Origin: Cycas panzhihuaensis
Lineage: Eukaryota > Cycadophyta
Assembly: GCA_023213395.1 (NCBI GenBank)
Contig: CM041465.1
Span: 111,669,741 to 111,733,740, forward strand
Reading direction: 5' to 3'
DNA: 64,000 nt
The notes beneath the pieces were generated by a model, which was not told where the DNA came from, ran no database searches, and saw nothing but the letters and a program-made list of their open reading frames with translations. Both the position numbers and the translations under genes were made by a program. Each line of letters begins with the position of its first letter. Position 1 is the stretch's first letter. Positions 9,860-22,080 of the stretch are shown here, piece by piece.

Positions 9860-12140
9860 TTTAGATGAAACTTGAATACGATAATTTTCTCATCATCTAC
9901 AAGGTCTCCCTCCTACTTTGGAAGGGCCCCCTTACTCCTCCATTCCATTATCTTACACTAAATTGACTATTAAGGGGTATCCTTCAAGATGGGCATATCA
10001 TGCCTATATTTCCAAGTCTCAACAACAAACTTCATCTTCATTCTAGGGTCTTGCCTAAGAGGGTAAGGACCTTTTCTTTTATTTGGGTAACCAAGAACAC
10101 TTAGATTTCCAGCATCCCCCCATGCATGATATGGGTGTGCCATCCACCATGGGTTGTCACCAACAAGATAAGAATACCTATGAGGATTGACCTATGGGTT
10201 CTACTTCTCACGAGGACCCTTCCACCTCATACAAGCAAGTAGGGACCCCTCCTATAGATGTCGTGGAAGCATTACAATAATGCCTTCAAAATGCGAGCAC
10301 TCAACTACCTCCAAAGTGGTTGGAAAACATCCTTCGAGGTATGGCACTTCCTTCCTCTTTATTTTCACCTCCTAACTCTTCTCAAACTACTCTTATGACT
10401 ACGATAGGGTTGTCTCTTATTATTCTATCCTCTTTGCATATCTCTTATACCCAAGGGACTATCTAAAGCATGCTCACCTTTTAGATTGGGTTGAGCATTC
10501 CTCTCCCTAACCAAGTAACCACACCTTAATTGACAGCAGTTCATGCCCCTTTTATGTGACTTAGGGGACCCTCATGTCCCCCATCTTCAGGCTATACGGG
10601 ATCCATTCCTATGCATCCCTAATCTCAACAAAGAGATCCTTCCCTTTACCTACCCCTAGAATACACATCTCAACCATGGGGGCAAGGAAAGGGAAATTCC
10701 CTTCTAGTCTATGGGATAGATTCACTTCACCCGTATAGGATTTCACCTCCTACAAGTAGCCCATATGGGAAAAATCCTATCCCTTATCTACCTTTCTCAT
10801 CTTCATGTACTACCTCATATGTGGTGCCCTTGCAAGGTGGGGTAGGCCCTTCTTACTTGCTTACTTCATTTTCAACTTTCCCTCAAACGGGGTTGGTTCC
10901 CTCCCATCAAGTATGAGGGAACCCATACCTTCTTTATACCTAAACTCTTCAAGGAGGACATGATTATCCAAACCTACATGCCTCTTCTTCTCTCATTGAC
11001 CCATTAGCTCAACCTAGGGAATGCCCCTTTGTTGATTAGATATTGACTCCTATATCTATTGAGGTGCTTAGGACTAACCTACCACCTCATCCCCTGAGGT
11101 ACCTAGATTCGATGGGACCTTGTCATATGACCCAACCGAGGATGTCAGGAGCTTTTCCATGGCCTGTATTAATAATTAGGCCTATGACCATATTTTAATA
11201 AAACTCTTTCCTTGTTCTTTTTAGGGAGATGCCCTCAAGTGGTTTTACTGTCTCCCCACCCATTCCACCCACTCTTTCTAGTAACTTGTGGATGAATCCA
11301 TCAACTATTTTGATGTAGCTTGTCCTTTTAAGAGTAGAATGAAAGTGCTACTATTACTCAACGAAGGTTATGAGGAAATGAATCGTGACTTTCTGGGATG
11401 CTTTCATGACCTTATGCATTCTACAAAGGCTACATTGCCCAAGGAATTAAAGAGGGACCTTTTGTAAATGCCCTCCATCCTAAGGTCCACGTTAAAGTCC
11501 TCAAAATGGGGTCAACAATGTGTGACTCTACCATAACTAAATGCTTGGTGCTCAAGTCCATTGAGATCCAAGTAGGTCTTAAGAAACCTCTCAAATTATC
11601 GTAATGATGAGAGGCACCCCCTCTATCATGCAACCTAAGATCCCAACAATCCCAAAAATTTTCTACCCATCCAATGGAGAAGACCCTAGACCCTTTAACT
11701 TCTATTATATGTTCCTATGAATGTATGATGAAGGAGCTTAAGCTCTAAACTCCTTCTTCACCTTTAGACTCTCATAGACCTATCCATTAGGCCTCTCAAG
11801 CTGAACCTCCTAAAAATAGAAACACTCACTCCTCTGAAACTAGGAAGACCAAACCTTCCTCAGATAAGAAGTGGTGTTCTGTTCATGGTGAGTGCTTCCA
11901 TGAGGACTCACAATGTCGAGTGAAACATCTTGAACTTATCCCAGCTCATGACTCCTCCCTTAGACATACATCTAAGCCCAATTTAGACCAACCTACCCAT
12001 AGGGATCCCTTCCCTAAACATGGGGAGTGGGACCAACACACCTAAAATAAGGGGGATTAGAATACGAGATGATCTCCTAACCCTTATTCCATGTAAGTAA
12101 AAGGAAAGGGGTGAGGAACTCATCCTCTCCTCTTGGGTCC
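9860..12140 (+). pseudogene. Element B gag polyprotein remnant
   Basis: Same layout as the gag of A, C and D. An N-terminal arm lies near 9860-10290, a Pro-rich linker at 10290-11040, the Retrotrans_gag capsid-like domain about 11070-11610 and a zinc knuckle at 11875-11916 (C-S-V-H-G-E-C-F-H-E-D-S-Q-C, all four metal ligands kept). Stops replace a Trp codon near 11177 (TAG) and two Gln-like codons (TAG TAA, 11279-11284). A frameshift near 11465 puts the end of the capsid domain in another frame. Particle protein; not functional in this copy. Confidence 0.85.
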
Positions 12141-12359
12141 TACCATCGAACCTCTTCACCTTCTCAATCCTGAAACAAAGGAAAGAGAGTCATTCAGATG
12201 CTTGAGACCACCCCTTTGCATGCTAGAACTAGGTCCAAAGTAGTTAAAGAGGCCATTGGGGCCTTCTCTTCTTAACCAAACTTTCCTATAGACACTCTAC
12301 CTTTTGAGATTTCGACACTCCCAAAGACTATTCCTGTCCACCTGGGTTATTATAATTTC

Positions 12360-12965
12360 TAAAGGGCCCTTCCCCAACATACTAGGAAAGGGAGATCCTT
12401 CTCGATCATCAATGAGCTCCATAATGTAGCCATAGGGATGTCCATGATAGATGTCTTACAGAGTTACCCCCAATAACACGGTCTCCTTCTTGAGACTTTA
12501 GGATTAGTTAATGCTCCCATTTATGCTTTGGGTACCACCCCAAACTGGGATCCTCTTATCGCCTCTGATCTTAAAGACCTCCCTTCAACAAATGAAAGGG
12601 AGTACCAATGGCACTATCCTTTCACCATATCCATTAATAATTTAGAATGCAGTCTTAGGAGAACTATTATAGATAATAGTTCTTCCGTCAATGGTATGCC
12701 CTTATACATAATGCAGGAGTTGGGTATAGCAGATCTTGAGCTGGTTCCATGGTGTTACCAAGGCTATGATGGTAGCAAAATGACACCCTCAGGATCCATC
12801 TCTATTACCCTCACCCTTGGGGACAACTATCCTGATATATATAGTAGTCCTTGACGTAGACATGGACTACAATCTCTTGTTAGGATGCCCATGGCTTGAC
12901 TAGATGGGAGTCATGCATTCATCCTATTGGGGGCAACTAAAATCCATCCATGAAGGATAAATAAA
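12360..12965 (+). pseudogene. Element B aspartic protease
   Basis: Retropepsin-like protease that would cut the Gag-Pol polyprotein. An upstream conserved linker (about 12360-12640, with TNEREYQWHYPFTISI) leads to the active-site region IIDNSSSVNGMPL, catalytic Asp at 12672-12674. After it come GYDGS and the family hallmark DYNLLLGCPW. The usual D-T/S-G triad is D-N-S here. A single frameshift near 12840 separates the two halves, and LDQMGV has a TAG at the Gln codon. It is homologous to 54160-54558 in C and 62502-63161 in D. Confidence 0.8.
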
Positions 12966-13755
12966 AGTTGTTTCCTAAGAGCCTCCTCCCACTAGAGCAT
13001 TGCATCAGTCTCACCAGGTGGCTCAGAACCCAGTAAAGGGCAACAAGGGCCTATCCACCTATGCTTCTACTTGTATGATTGATATTCCTAGCAACTCTAA
13101 ATCAGAGGAAGGCCCTTCCTCTTCCTCCTCTAACCTCATTTTCTTTGCCCCTATTAGTATAGGGAGTTATGTGTACCTTGATATTCTGAGTGACCATGAG
13201 TTAGATGATGAGGATGAGGAGCCCCTTTACTATATATCCCTCCTCAACATCCATAGGGAGCACTCACTTCATCATCCATTAAGTTTCAAGTCCCAACCTA
13301 GAACCCCTTCCACAGGGGAGCTTAGCACTCCTACCATACCTAGGGAATTGTGTATGGTCACTCTTATCTCATGTGTGGACTCTCGATCTCTTTATCATCT
13401 ACCCCCCACACCTTATCATCTTCCTTACACAAGGAGGATAGGGAGCCTCTTATTCTACGACATAAGAGGATGCTCTGTGACTCTTCTAAGGAGTCTTTGG
13501 ATTATGTAGAATGGTGGGTTAACTGTTACAGACCCATCACACCTTCTTCCCCTTATTCCTCATCATCTCTAAGTAAGACTATATATGGGATAGATTATTT
13601 TGAGAATGATAAGGCTCTATTAGAGCAACTAGTAGGTTTTGTACCCAATCTCTCTACCAATCACCATAAGCTTAGTTTCTAGAAGAGCTTAGCCTTAGAG
13701 TCACACATAGCTAACCTAGATCAATCTAGTTGTCCTTTGCCTCCCTCTATTGACT
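12966..13755 (+). pseudogene. Element B protease-RT linker
   Basis: Ser/Pro-rich and acidic linker (for example DDEDEEPLYYISLLN) of unknown role between protease and reverse transcriptase. It is colinear with 54616-55260 in C and 63162-63850 in D. The frame changes near 13370. The C-terminal part, with SLDYVEWWV and DYFENDKALLEQLVG, is the best conserved between copies, so it was part of the ancestral polyprotein. Confidence 0.65.
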
Positions 13756-14537
13756 AGGACCCCCCTCCATTTTGAAGAGGGAATGCCATATGTATGGGGG
13801 CAACCAAGGATGTCATCCTCATCCCTGATAAAGTCATAAATGTTGGAGCATAATATTCACCTGATAAAATAGAGGAATACACCCTCCTTTTCTAGGAATT
13901 TCATGATGTCTTTGCATGGGACTACTTAGATATGAAGGGAATCTATCCCTTCATCATCACCTACAACCTTACAACCATTATAGGAACCCGCTCCATGTGA
14001 CAAAAGTAGCACCCTCTCCATCCTAAACTATCTACTATAGTGAAAAAAGAAGTGGAAAAGCTCTTAGACCCAGGACTAATCACTTCCATTGACTATCCCA
14101 AGTGGGTTTCCAATATCATTTACATCGCCAAAAAGAATGAGATTATTTAAATTTGCATTGACTTCCAAGACACAAATAATGTATGCCCCAAAGATAACTT
14201 TCCTTTGCCCTTTATCGATCATATCATTAATCAAATGACTAGTTTCAAAGTTATGTCTTTGATGGATGACTTCTCTAGATATAATCAAATACAAATATCC
14301 CCTAAAGACCATCACAAAATGGCCTTTACCACTCTGTGGGTAACATTCACCTATAAGTCCATGCCTTTTGGACTAAAGAATACAGGTGCTACCTATCAAA
14401 GGATAATGCAATTTATTTTCCATGACCTCATAAACAACACTCTTGAGGTTTTTATGGATGACACGATGGGCCTCTTCCATAAGAGAACCCCTCACCCTAA
14501 GGATCTACATGTCATCTTCACATTATGCCATAAATAC
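13756..14537 (+). pseudogene. Element B reverse transcriptase, first part
   Basis: RNA-dependent DNA polymerase. Seen in order: the pre-RT motif EFHDVFAWDYLDMKGI, LLDPGLITSIDYPKWVSNI, the primer-grip-side motif CPKDNFPLPFIDHII, MSLMDDFSRYNQI, MPFGLKNTGATYQR and the catalytic FMDD at 14451-14462 (usual plant form YVDD). One frame covers 13756-14537 with several TAG/TAA stops. The gene is cut at 14537 by element T and resumes at 32097. Confidence 0.9.
14533..14537 (+). repeat. Target-site duplication of T, left copy
   Basis: AATAC, repeated at 32092-32096 directly after the second LTR of T. A five-base duplication is the normal product of Ty3 integrase. Confidence 0.85.
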
Positions 14538-16954
14538 TATTTTACCAAAACCTAGTCTCTTCACTTATACTTGAATTATATAGTATATGTTATATGATTT
14601 CATAGGAGATAATTGATGGATGTTGATTGTATTCAGTAGATTAGGCCATGTTTTGTTGATGTCATCTATGAAGTTTGATTAATAAAATATGATGAATGGT
14701 GATGTAAGTTGTCTTGTTACTTCTATTCACTGATGACATAAACTGTGGTATCAGAGTTTTCTTTTATGATCGACTTAACCTTATATTTCTTTCAAAGTTT
14801 AATCTTTTCACCTTATTTTCAAGATTTCAACCAAGATTTTATTATTTATCATTTTTTAGGCTTGCACTTAATATGTTTCACCTAATTTTGGGCTTATTTA
14901 CTCCTTAATGTAGTCAATTTTCATGATTAAATCCTTATTAAATATCAATTTTTGTTATTTTTTTATCAAATTTTCACTCCATTATCATCACATTTTTCGT
15001 GTTACTGAAAATCTAACTGATTATGTTTTTAGAATAAAATTACATTTTTGGTAGGTGAAAATTTTGACTAATCATATTTTTCACTGCCATACAATAAAAA
15101 TTTAGGCAAACTACAAAAATTTTACATGCCACCACCCAGATTAGGTGGGATTTGACTTCTTTGATACCTAAAAGTGTTCTTAAGTCATTTTTTTATTGTA
15201 AGTTGATTAAGAAGAAGTGAATTTTCTTTAGTTTGGTGAAAATGTTTGAAGTTTTTTTTGGAGATATCTTGAGGACTACTAGTGTGAGTTTGAAGACTTA
15301 AATTCTTGAGGACTTTTAGGTGAAATCTTGAAGGAGTTTTATTGTTTTGAAATCCTTTGATTGTTGATGGTCTAAGCTTACATTTTTATGGATCTTCATT
15401 AGTTTTATACTTCAAACTTCTTCTGATTTGGTAAGATCTTTCCTATTGAATTTCATGCTTGTTTCATGGTGTTTCGAAGGTAGTTTTGGTTCAAAAACTT
15501 TTATTTTCGTTGAGTGATTACTATAGTACTCTCATTTTGGATTTTAATACTAAAATATATGCTAAAATATTGGCTCTTTGTGGGGTTATTTAAGGATATA
15601 CTAGGGTGGGGCATGGTCATCTTTCCACCATAAATCTAGTTATTCCTTCCCACTTTATTATAGTAGTTTATATTTCAGTTGGATTGACATTCTCTTTTGG
15701 CATGGTTTGGCTCTAGTTTGCCCTCTTTGGATTGTTGTTCTTCTTTCTTTGATCTTGCTTTGAAGGAAAGTGTGTGGGAAAGTTGGTAAATTGAAAAGGA
15801 AACTGCCATTCTGAGGCATTCTTCATAATAGGAAAGAAATTCTTACTTGTTCTATATGATTACATGCACTTTTATTTTCAAATTAGCTCTTTTATCTTGA
15901 GAATGAAAAGTTGAGAATGTTATTTGGTTGAAGTATCTCTAATTTTTAGTTCTCTATTGGGTTTAAGGATCCTTTTGGAGCTCTTACTATTCTAATTATG
16001 ATAGAACCTTGAAGGACTAGTATTGTGTGAATGATTATAGTTTAGATTTGTGATATACTCATCATCTCATATGTTTGAAGATTATCAGAAAACAGCAATA
16101 GTTTCTTTTAAGAATCTTTCTTTTTTATAAATTATTTCATCATTTTTTTAAGAGAATTAGTTGCATGCATTAAAATTAAAATATATTGGCTAGGTTTGTA
16201 TGTTGATTGGTCTCTTTTAAAAGAAATTTACATTGAAATCATATAGCGAATGTCAGATTTCCAATAGCATCATCTCTTTTGAAGTGAAATGTGCACATCA
16301 CATATAGGAAAGCTTTTTTTAATTCTTAGATGCACATATTTCATTTTAAAAAATAATAAAAATAAAAAATGAAAGAGAATTTGCATGCATTATTTTTTTA
16401 TTTGTTTGCTTTTTGATTAAAAAAAAAAACACAAAGATTTATGTGAGTTTGATCTTGTAGTTTCTTTAATTGCATAAGTTCATCTTACTCTCTTGTTTAC
16501 ATATCTTTACAATCATATAAAAACCTAGAATCCAAAACAAGACAAATTACCTTTCCATTAGCTTACCCTCTCTTATATCTTAGTAAAATTCAAAAGTTTC
16601 AAATGATTACACAAGAGGAATCCCTAGCAAGGACATTGAGCATATTATAAGTGTAGTTCCAAACTTAGAACTCCTTCATCAAGTTGTGTAGGTTAGTAGA
16701 TTCTATGAACCCATTTTACATCTATACCTTTCATCATACACATTCACACTTAAGTAGATGACACTATTAGGTGAAGACTCCTCCTTACGAGTTGGGCAAA
16801 GATGGTCCTTTAGGTCTTCTTAAACTTTATGTCTCCTAACTTTAATCATGAAAAGGAACTGAGAGATATTAAGTTTAGGTCCTCCCTAGGCCCTAACCAT
16901 CTTTTTAGAGACCTTGGTGAGGGTCAAAGCCAGGAACCCTCTAGAATACCACTA
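14538..16954 (+). repeat. Element T 5' LTR
   Basis: 2417 bases, colinear with 29695-32091. It starts TATTTTACCAAAACC against TGTTTCACTGAAACC in the other copy and ends CTA against CCA; the differences at its termini are mainly C-to-T/G-to-A. By eye roughly one position in eight or nine differs between the first 200 bases of the two LTRs, so the insertion is old. A TATA box is at 16516. The open frame 14714-14908 has a diverged counterpart at 29868-30065 but is LTR sequence. An initiator-Met-like TGGTATCAGAG at 14746 is inside the LTR and is not the primer site. Confidence 0.9.
16516..16523 (+). promoter_or_regulatory. T 5' LTR TATA box
   Basis: TATAAAAA within AATCATATAAAAACCTAGAA; the other LTR has TATAAAAG at the same place (31653-31660). 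About 430 bases of R/U5 would follow before the primer site. Confidence 0.6.
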
Positions 16955-16960
16955 TCTTTC

Positions 16961-16980
16961 TAGCGACCATATTAGGGACC
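16961..16980 (+). other. Element T primer-binding site
   Basis: TAGCGACCATATTAGGGACC after a six-base spacer TCTTTC. The site matches that of family G and of T0. Confidence 0.75.
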
Positions 16981-17109
16981 ACTATTTATCCTCAAGTAAA
17001 GTGATGGAAATAACAACACCTACCATTAGGTAGTCATTAATAATTCAAGGCCTTCCACCTGATTCTCAAGTGCTCCTGTCATGCTTTGGTCAATATATTA
17101 CATCATCTT

Positions 17110-19120
17110 ATGTTGAATCTTCAAAATTTTAATCAAAATTTTAAGCACATGGGGCATACATTTATCCTCCTGAAGATTCAACTCAACTATACAACATACT
17201 AGTGGAGCAAGGATATCTAGAACCTTCTTAGTATCCTATTGATTCTTCTTTTGTAGATCCTTCATTCACATAAGAAGAATCACCTTTAGGTTAGTTATAT
17301 CCATCTTTTCCTAAGCTGATCCTTACTAGGATCCCTACCCCACTGTGCATTCCTAGTTACTATGATCTGTTTTATCAAGAGACTCATACCATATCATCCC
17401 TACCACAACATACTTAAATTGATCCCTTATGTGAAGACTATAAGTCGATTTAGGTAGACCCCCTGCCTGAAGCCATGCCATCTTCTCATCCTTCTTATCC
17501 TTCTTCACTAAGACCCGTGTCATGACCTCATTCCCTTCCCATGGAGGACGTTAATGACCATAAATCCACTCATTGATAACCTCATTGATCTTCTCCTAGG
17601 CAACAAATTTAGATTCATACTTCCTATTCCATACTTCCTACTTATGCAGGTGATACTACCACTTTGCTTATGGCATCCCTAGTGCCATGCATATACCAAC
17701 TTCCAATTAAGTAGTTATGGACTCACCTAATTTTTAACTGATTCACACTTACTCCATTAGGATTGCCTCTTCACATCTAATTTCTTCTACTACTCAGGTA
17801 CCCAATCGTACATCATATATTCTTAGATGTCATGGCATTAGGCTTCGCCCATTATCACCTAGAGCACCTAATGTGATTTCCTTGTTATATCATGTTTCTT
17901 ATTCTTATTCAACTCATCCATATGCTTTGGAAAGATAGTCATAACTTTTGAGGAATTCTAATCATATTTTCGCCTCACATATTCCTAGGCCTAACCCATA
18001 ACCTAATCCCTTCTACACCTTTAACTCAAGTTTCCCACAAAACCTTATACCTCAAACTAACTCTATGGTTAACCCCACAACATGGTTTGCTCCTCCTTCT
18101 ACTTTTCCACCCCAAGATATTTCACAACAACAGACACAATCTCAACAACCTATTTATTCATCAACTCCTCATCTGGCATCCTTACCTCAACACCCTATTA
18201 TGTTGAGGCCAAGGAGGCCCCTTCTTAGATTATATGAAGTCTCCCTTCCTATGCGAAGTCTTGTTGTCACCAATGCCCCCATTCCTTCCTGAGTTGGTTA
18301 AATTCTCTGATGACTTTTCTCAAGACCCTGCCTTTTATATATAGGCATTTGTGCTTGCTTGCATAGATTTTATACCATGCGACTCTGTTATGATGTGTCT
18401 ATTTCCTAAATCACTTTAAGGTGATACCTTGAAGTGGTTTTATTGCCTCCCTTTAGCCTCCATTCCCTCGTTTCAATAACTAGTTGACTCCTTATCAACT
18501 ATTTTCATGTAGCAAGACCATTCAAATTAGGCATCAAATCCTTGTTGGCAATTAAATAAAATAATGATGAGACTTCGAGGGATTTTGTTAGGAGATTTCA
18601 AGACCAAGTGCAAGCTTTCCATTCACACCTTAATCCTAGTTTGTTATTTGATCTATTCATAAATATATTGAGGCCCCATGTGTATTTAGAAGTTTTGAAA
18701 CTTGGTCCTCAAATGTACAAGGAAGTAGTTAATCATTGTTTGGATTTAGAGACGTTTGAAATACAAGTAGGTATTAAGAAGGTTAGGAAACCTACAACTT
18801 CCAAAGAACCAATTCATCTTACGAAGGCTACCCATCCTAAGCCTATTTATGATCATCTTACTTCTTCAATTAGACCACTTGAGCATGTGATTAATACTAA
18901 ATTTCATGTTGATGGTCCATCTCTAGCTCAACCCTTACAAGATACCAAAGTCATTCACTTGACTAAGGGGAGGAAGAAATAAGCTCCTCGCCCACCTCCT
19001 CCTCCATCTAGAAAGATGAAATGGTGCTCCTATCATCAAATTGATACACATGATAGGAGTGAGTGCTAAACTATTCAAAATATAATTTATAACACAAACA
19101 CTCGAGTGAACCACTCTTCT
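17110..19120 (+). pseudogene. Element T gag polyprotein remnant
   Basis: The N-terminal arm (17150-17560) matches T0. A Pro/Gln-rich section (about 17990-18290) precedes the Retrotrans_gag domain (about 18290-18770), recognised by GDTLKWFYCLP and the Phe-Gln-x-Leu-Val-Asp region, with a frameshift near 18490-18600. The frame from 18608 to 18979 carries the capsid C-terminus and a basic tail. The zinc knuckle at 19025-19066 is C-S-Y-H-Q-I-D-T-H-D-R-S-E-C (CX2HX4HX4C), followed immediately by TAA. Particle and RNA-packaging protein; inactive copy. Confidence 0.8.
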
Positions 19121-19680
19121 AAGTGACTGCAAGACCAAATGATCCATTACCTCAACATAACAAGAAAACTAGTAAAGAAGATAAAGTCAAGGAGAAGCAT
19201 ATACAAGGTAATGAAATAAAACCTTCAAGATCTAATTCATCAAAGAAGACTACCACTCCTGTAAACATTCTAATAGAAAGAAACACCAATCAATATCGCC
19301 CATCTTCCAAAGGTGGAGATACCAAGAGAACCATAAATATGGTGGAAACTTGAAAGAGTATAGGTCTATACAAATCATCTGATGATTTGATGGTGAGGAA
19401 TCCTAACTTTTTACCTCTAGTACCCCCACATCCCATCATGTTTAGGTCCATTCTCTCTAGTTTAAAGAATATATCTTTCTCTTTGGTAGAAGAATTAAAG
19501 ACCATTCTGGAAGGTATATCGATTATTAATTTGCTCAAGTATTTCCTCAAGTAACATCAACTTTTATTTGATGCATTGGGAGCCTCTATGGTAGCTTCTT
19601 CACCTATTTCTACTCTTTCGTTTAACCTTGCTACCTTGCCTAGTCATTTTGCCTACGTGCTAAATGGCATTCCTCCATTT

Positions 19681-20058
19681 TAGATCGAGATCATCAAGGA
19701 TGATATTAATATCAAGAGGGTTATCATTGATCAGGGATCATCCTTTAATGTAATCCCTCTTTATCTTGTTGAGGATTTGGAGACCTTTATCTTTGGTCCA
19801 TATGAATGGATCTGTTAAGGGTATGATAAGAATCAAAAGGTACCCTTAGGTCAAGTTACTCTTCCCCTCAAATTAGAAGAGAAGATAGTGCTTACTGACC
19901 TTACTATCATTAACTTGGATCTAGAATATAACATCCTTTTAGGTAGACCATAGATCATCCAAACGGTAGTAGTTTGTTTCTCCCTCTTTGGCGAACTCAG
20001 GTTCATCCATGAGGGAAAACTCAAAATCATTAAATGGAATCTAAAACCTATTAGGTAA
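19681..20058 (+). pseudogene. Element T aspartic protease
   Basis: One frame with the active-site segment VIIDQGSSFNVIPLYL (Asp at 19729-19731), then GYDKNQKVPLGQVTLPL and the hallmark EYNILLGRPW with TAG for Trp, closing at a natural-looking stop after KIIKWNLKPIR. It would process the polyprotein. The D-Q-G-S-S form is closer to a canonical retropepsin site than the D-N-S-S of family G. Confidence 0.85.
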
Positions 20059-21170
20059 TCAATTCCTCTCATTGAGACCTTTTTAGAACTTGGTGAATCC
20101 TCTAATTCTGCCGAGTATTTATTTCAATCACATGGTTTAGGTCAATACTTTGCTATTGAAGCCCCATTAACTCACCCAGAAGTGAAGGATGTAGATTTAG
20201 TTGAAGTTATCTCTTCATCATTAGGCTTCCTATCTATTCCTATTTTCTCACACTTGATTGATTTCCTTTAAGTTCCTTCTTATTCTATTTCAAATGAAGA
20301 AGTATCTTCTCACTCCATAACATCTTATCAAGATCCACCCCCAAGTGATATTGCTAGTATAGATCCTATTCACACTCATTTCTCATAGGTTTTGTGCTTG
20401 CCCTTAGGGGTAAATCTAGTGGTTCCTCTCATGACCACTCATTTGACAACTACTTCCTCAAGTTTCATTGAACATGAGTTATGCATTAATGCTTCCCCAC
20501 CTTTCTCTCAATTCCCTTTCTTTAAGATATGGTTGAATAGGCATGATAAGAAGATATTGTTATATTAACACCTAGACCTGGCATCAGATGGTAAAGGTAC
20601 TAATCCACTTGGTACAAGACAAAATAGTTCTAAAATCCCCACTATAGTATGGGAAGTTAATTCCATTTCTATTATCTCTTTTCCTCCCTGTCCTCATGTG
20701 GATCATCCTATATCTTCGCTTGTCTTAATATTTGGGTCTTACCATGATCGTGACATAGATAATTAAGCACTTAATCAAGATTTTTCTTTAATTTAGGAGT
20801 TCAGAATAGGCCTATTCTCTTTTCTTAACTTTTATGGATCATAGAGTTGTTGCCCACTCCAAACTCTTTGGTTAGTCCTCTTCCATCTTCTATTTCTTAA
20901 TCTAAGAACCTTTTCCTTGTCAACCTCTTTCACCTTGATCATTTTGAGAATGATGAGGTGATTATTAAACATTTAATAGGTTCATCTCTTGGTTTTCCTT
21001 ATGGACATCATAAGTTAAGGTTTCCTAATGTTATAGTTAGTCATTCTCCACCCTAGGAGTCTATTTCTTTGACTGAGCCTGCCCCTCCCTATTTTGAGGA
21101 ACGGAATGTAATGCTTATGGAACAAACCATCGACATAGACTTAGAGATAGAAGACAATCTTTAAATTATC
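20059..21170 (+). pseudogene. Element T protease-RT linker
   Basis: About 1.1 kb of Ser/Pro-rich, frequently stopped reading. Its end, FENDEVIIKHLIGSSLGFP (near 20942-21000), aligns with FENDKALLEQLVG of the B linker, showing that both families share this part. No catalytic motif is seen. Confidence 0.55.
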
Positions 21171-22080
21171 AAGTTAGGAGCTAGTTGTACTCCTTAAGAG
21201 ATTGCCTGGTTTAAGGATCTCTTCCATGAGTTTTGCTTAGTTTTAACATGGTACTATAAAGACATGTAAGGCCTTAACTCCTAAATCATTGAGTATAACA
21301 TTACCGTAATTCCTAGTGTAAAACCAAAATGGAAAAAGTAATGCCCTATCCATCCTTATCTTTCTCTTACTATTAAGCAAGAGGTCAAGAAGTTATTAGG
21401 AGTAAGATTCATTGAGAATGTTAATTATTCTCAATGGGTCTGTAACATAGTTCCTATAGCAAAGAAAAATTGTATAATTTGAATTTGAATTAACTTCCAT
21501 GACATCAATGATACATGTCCTAAAGACAATTTTCCTCTTCCCTTTCTTAATCAGATTTGGAATCAAATAACTAGATTTAAGGTAATGTCTCTCATAGATA
21601 GGTTTTTAGGATATAATCATATTTCTATTACACCTCGTGGCCACCATAAGACTTCTTTTACCACTCCTTGGGTCACCTTCATTTACAAAGTCATGCCATT
21701 TAGATTGAAGAGCTAATATGATGTATCAAAGGGCTATGGTCTACATTTTCCATGATTTGATTAGTAATATTATTGTTATTTATCTAGATGATATGCTTGC
21801 CCTTTCACATAAGAGGTCTAATCATTTGCGTGATCTAAGAACCATTTTTGAAAGATGTAAAAGGTATTGCTTATGTTTAAATCCTTCTAAATGTGTTTTG
21901 GCCATTACATCAGGGAAGATGTTTTGAAACATTATTTCTCAAGATGGGATTAGAATTGAACCTGAAAAGATTAAGGCTATTATTTAAATGCCTCTTCCCC
22001 AGACTAAAAAATAGATTAAATCTTTTCTAGGTAGGCTTAGTTTTCTAAGACATTTCATTACTAACTTTACCTTAGATGCT
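21171..22080 (+). pseudogene. Element T reverse transcriptase
   Basis: Motifs in order: KKLLGVRFIENVNYSQWVCNI, CPKDNFPLPFLNQI, MSLIDRFLGYNHI, VTFIYKVMPFRLK, then after a frameshift near 21712 the catalytic YLDD at 21781-21792, followed by LNPSKCVLAITSGK and FLGRLSFLRHFI. Several Trp/Gln codons are stops. DNA synthesis from the element RNA in the cytoplasmic particle is the family role. Confidence 0.9.

Noticed and set aside
13000-13509. 169-codon frame as a separate gene
   Set aside because: It is the linker between protease and RT of B; the homologues in C and D show it is part of the polyprotein.
14746-14756. Primer-binding site of T
   Set aside because: Inside the LTR by comparison with the second copy; the real site follows the LTR end at 16961.
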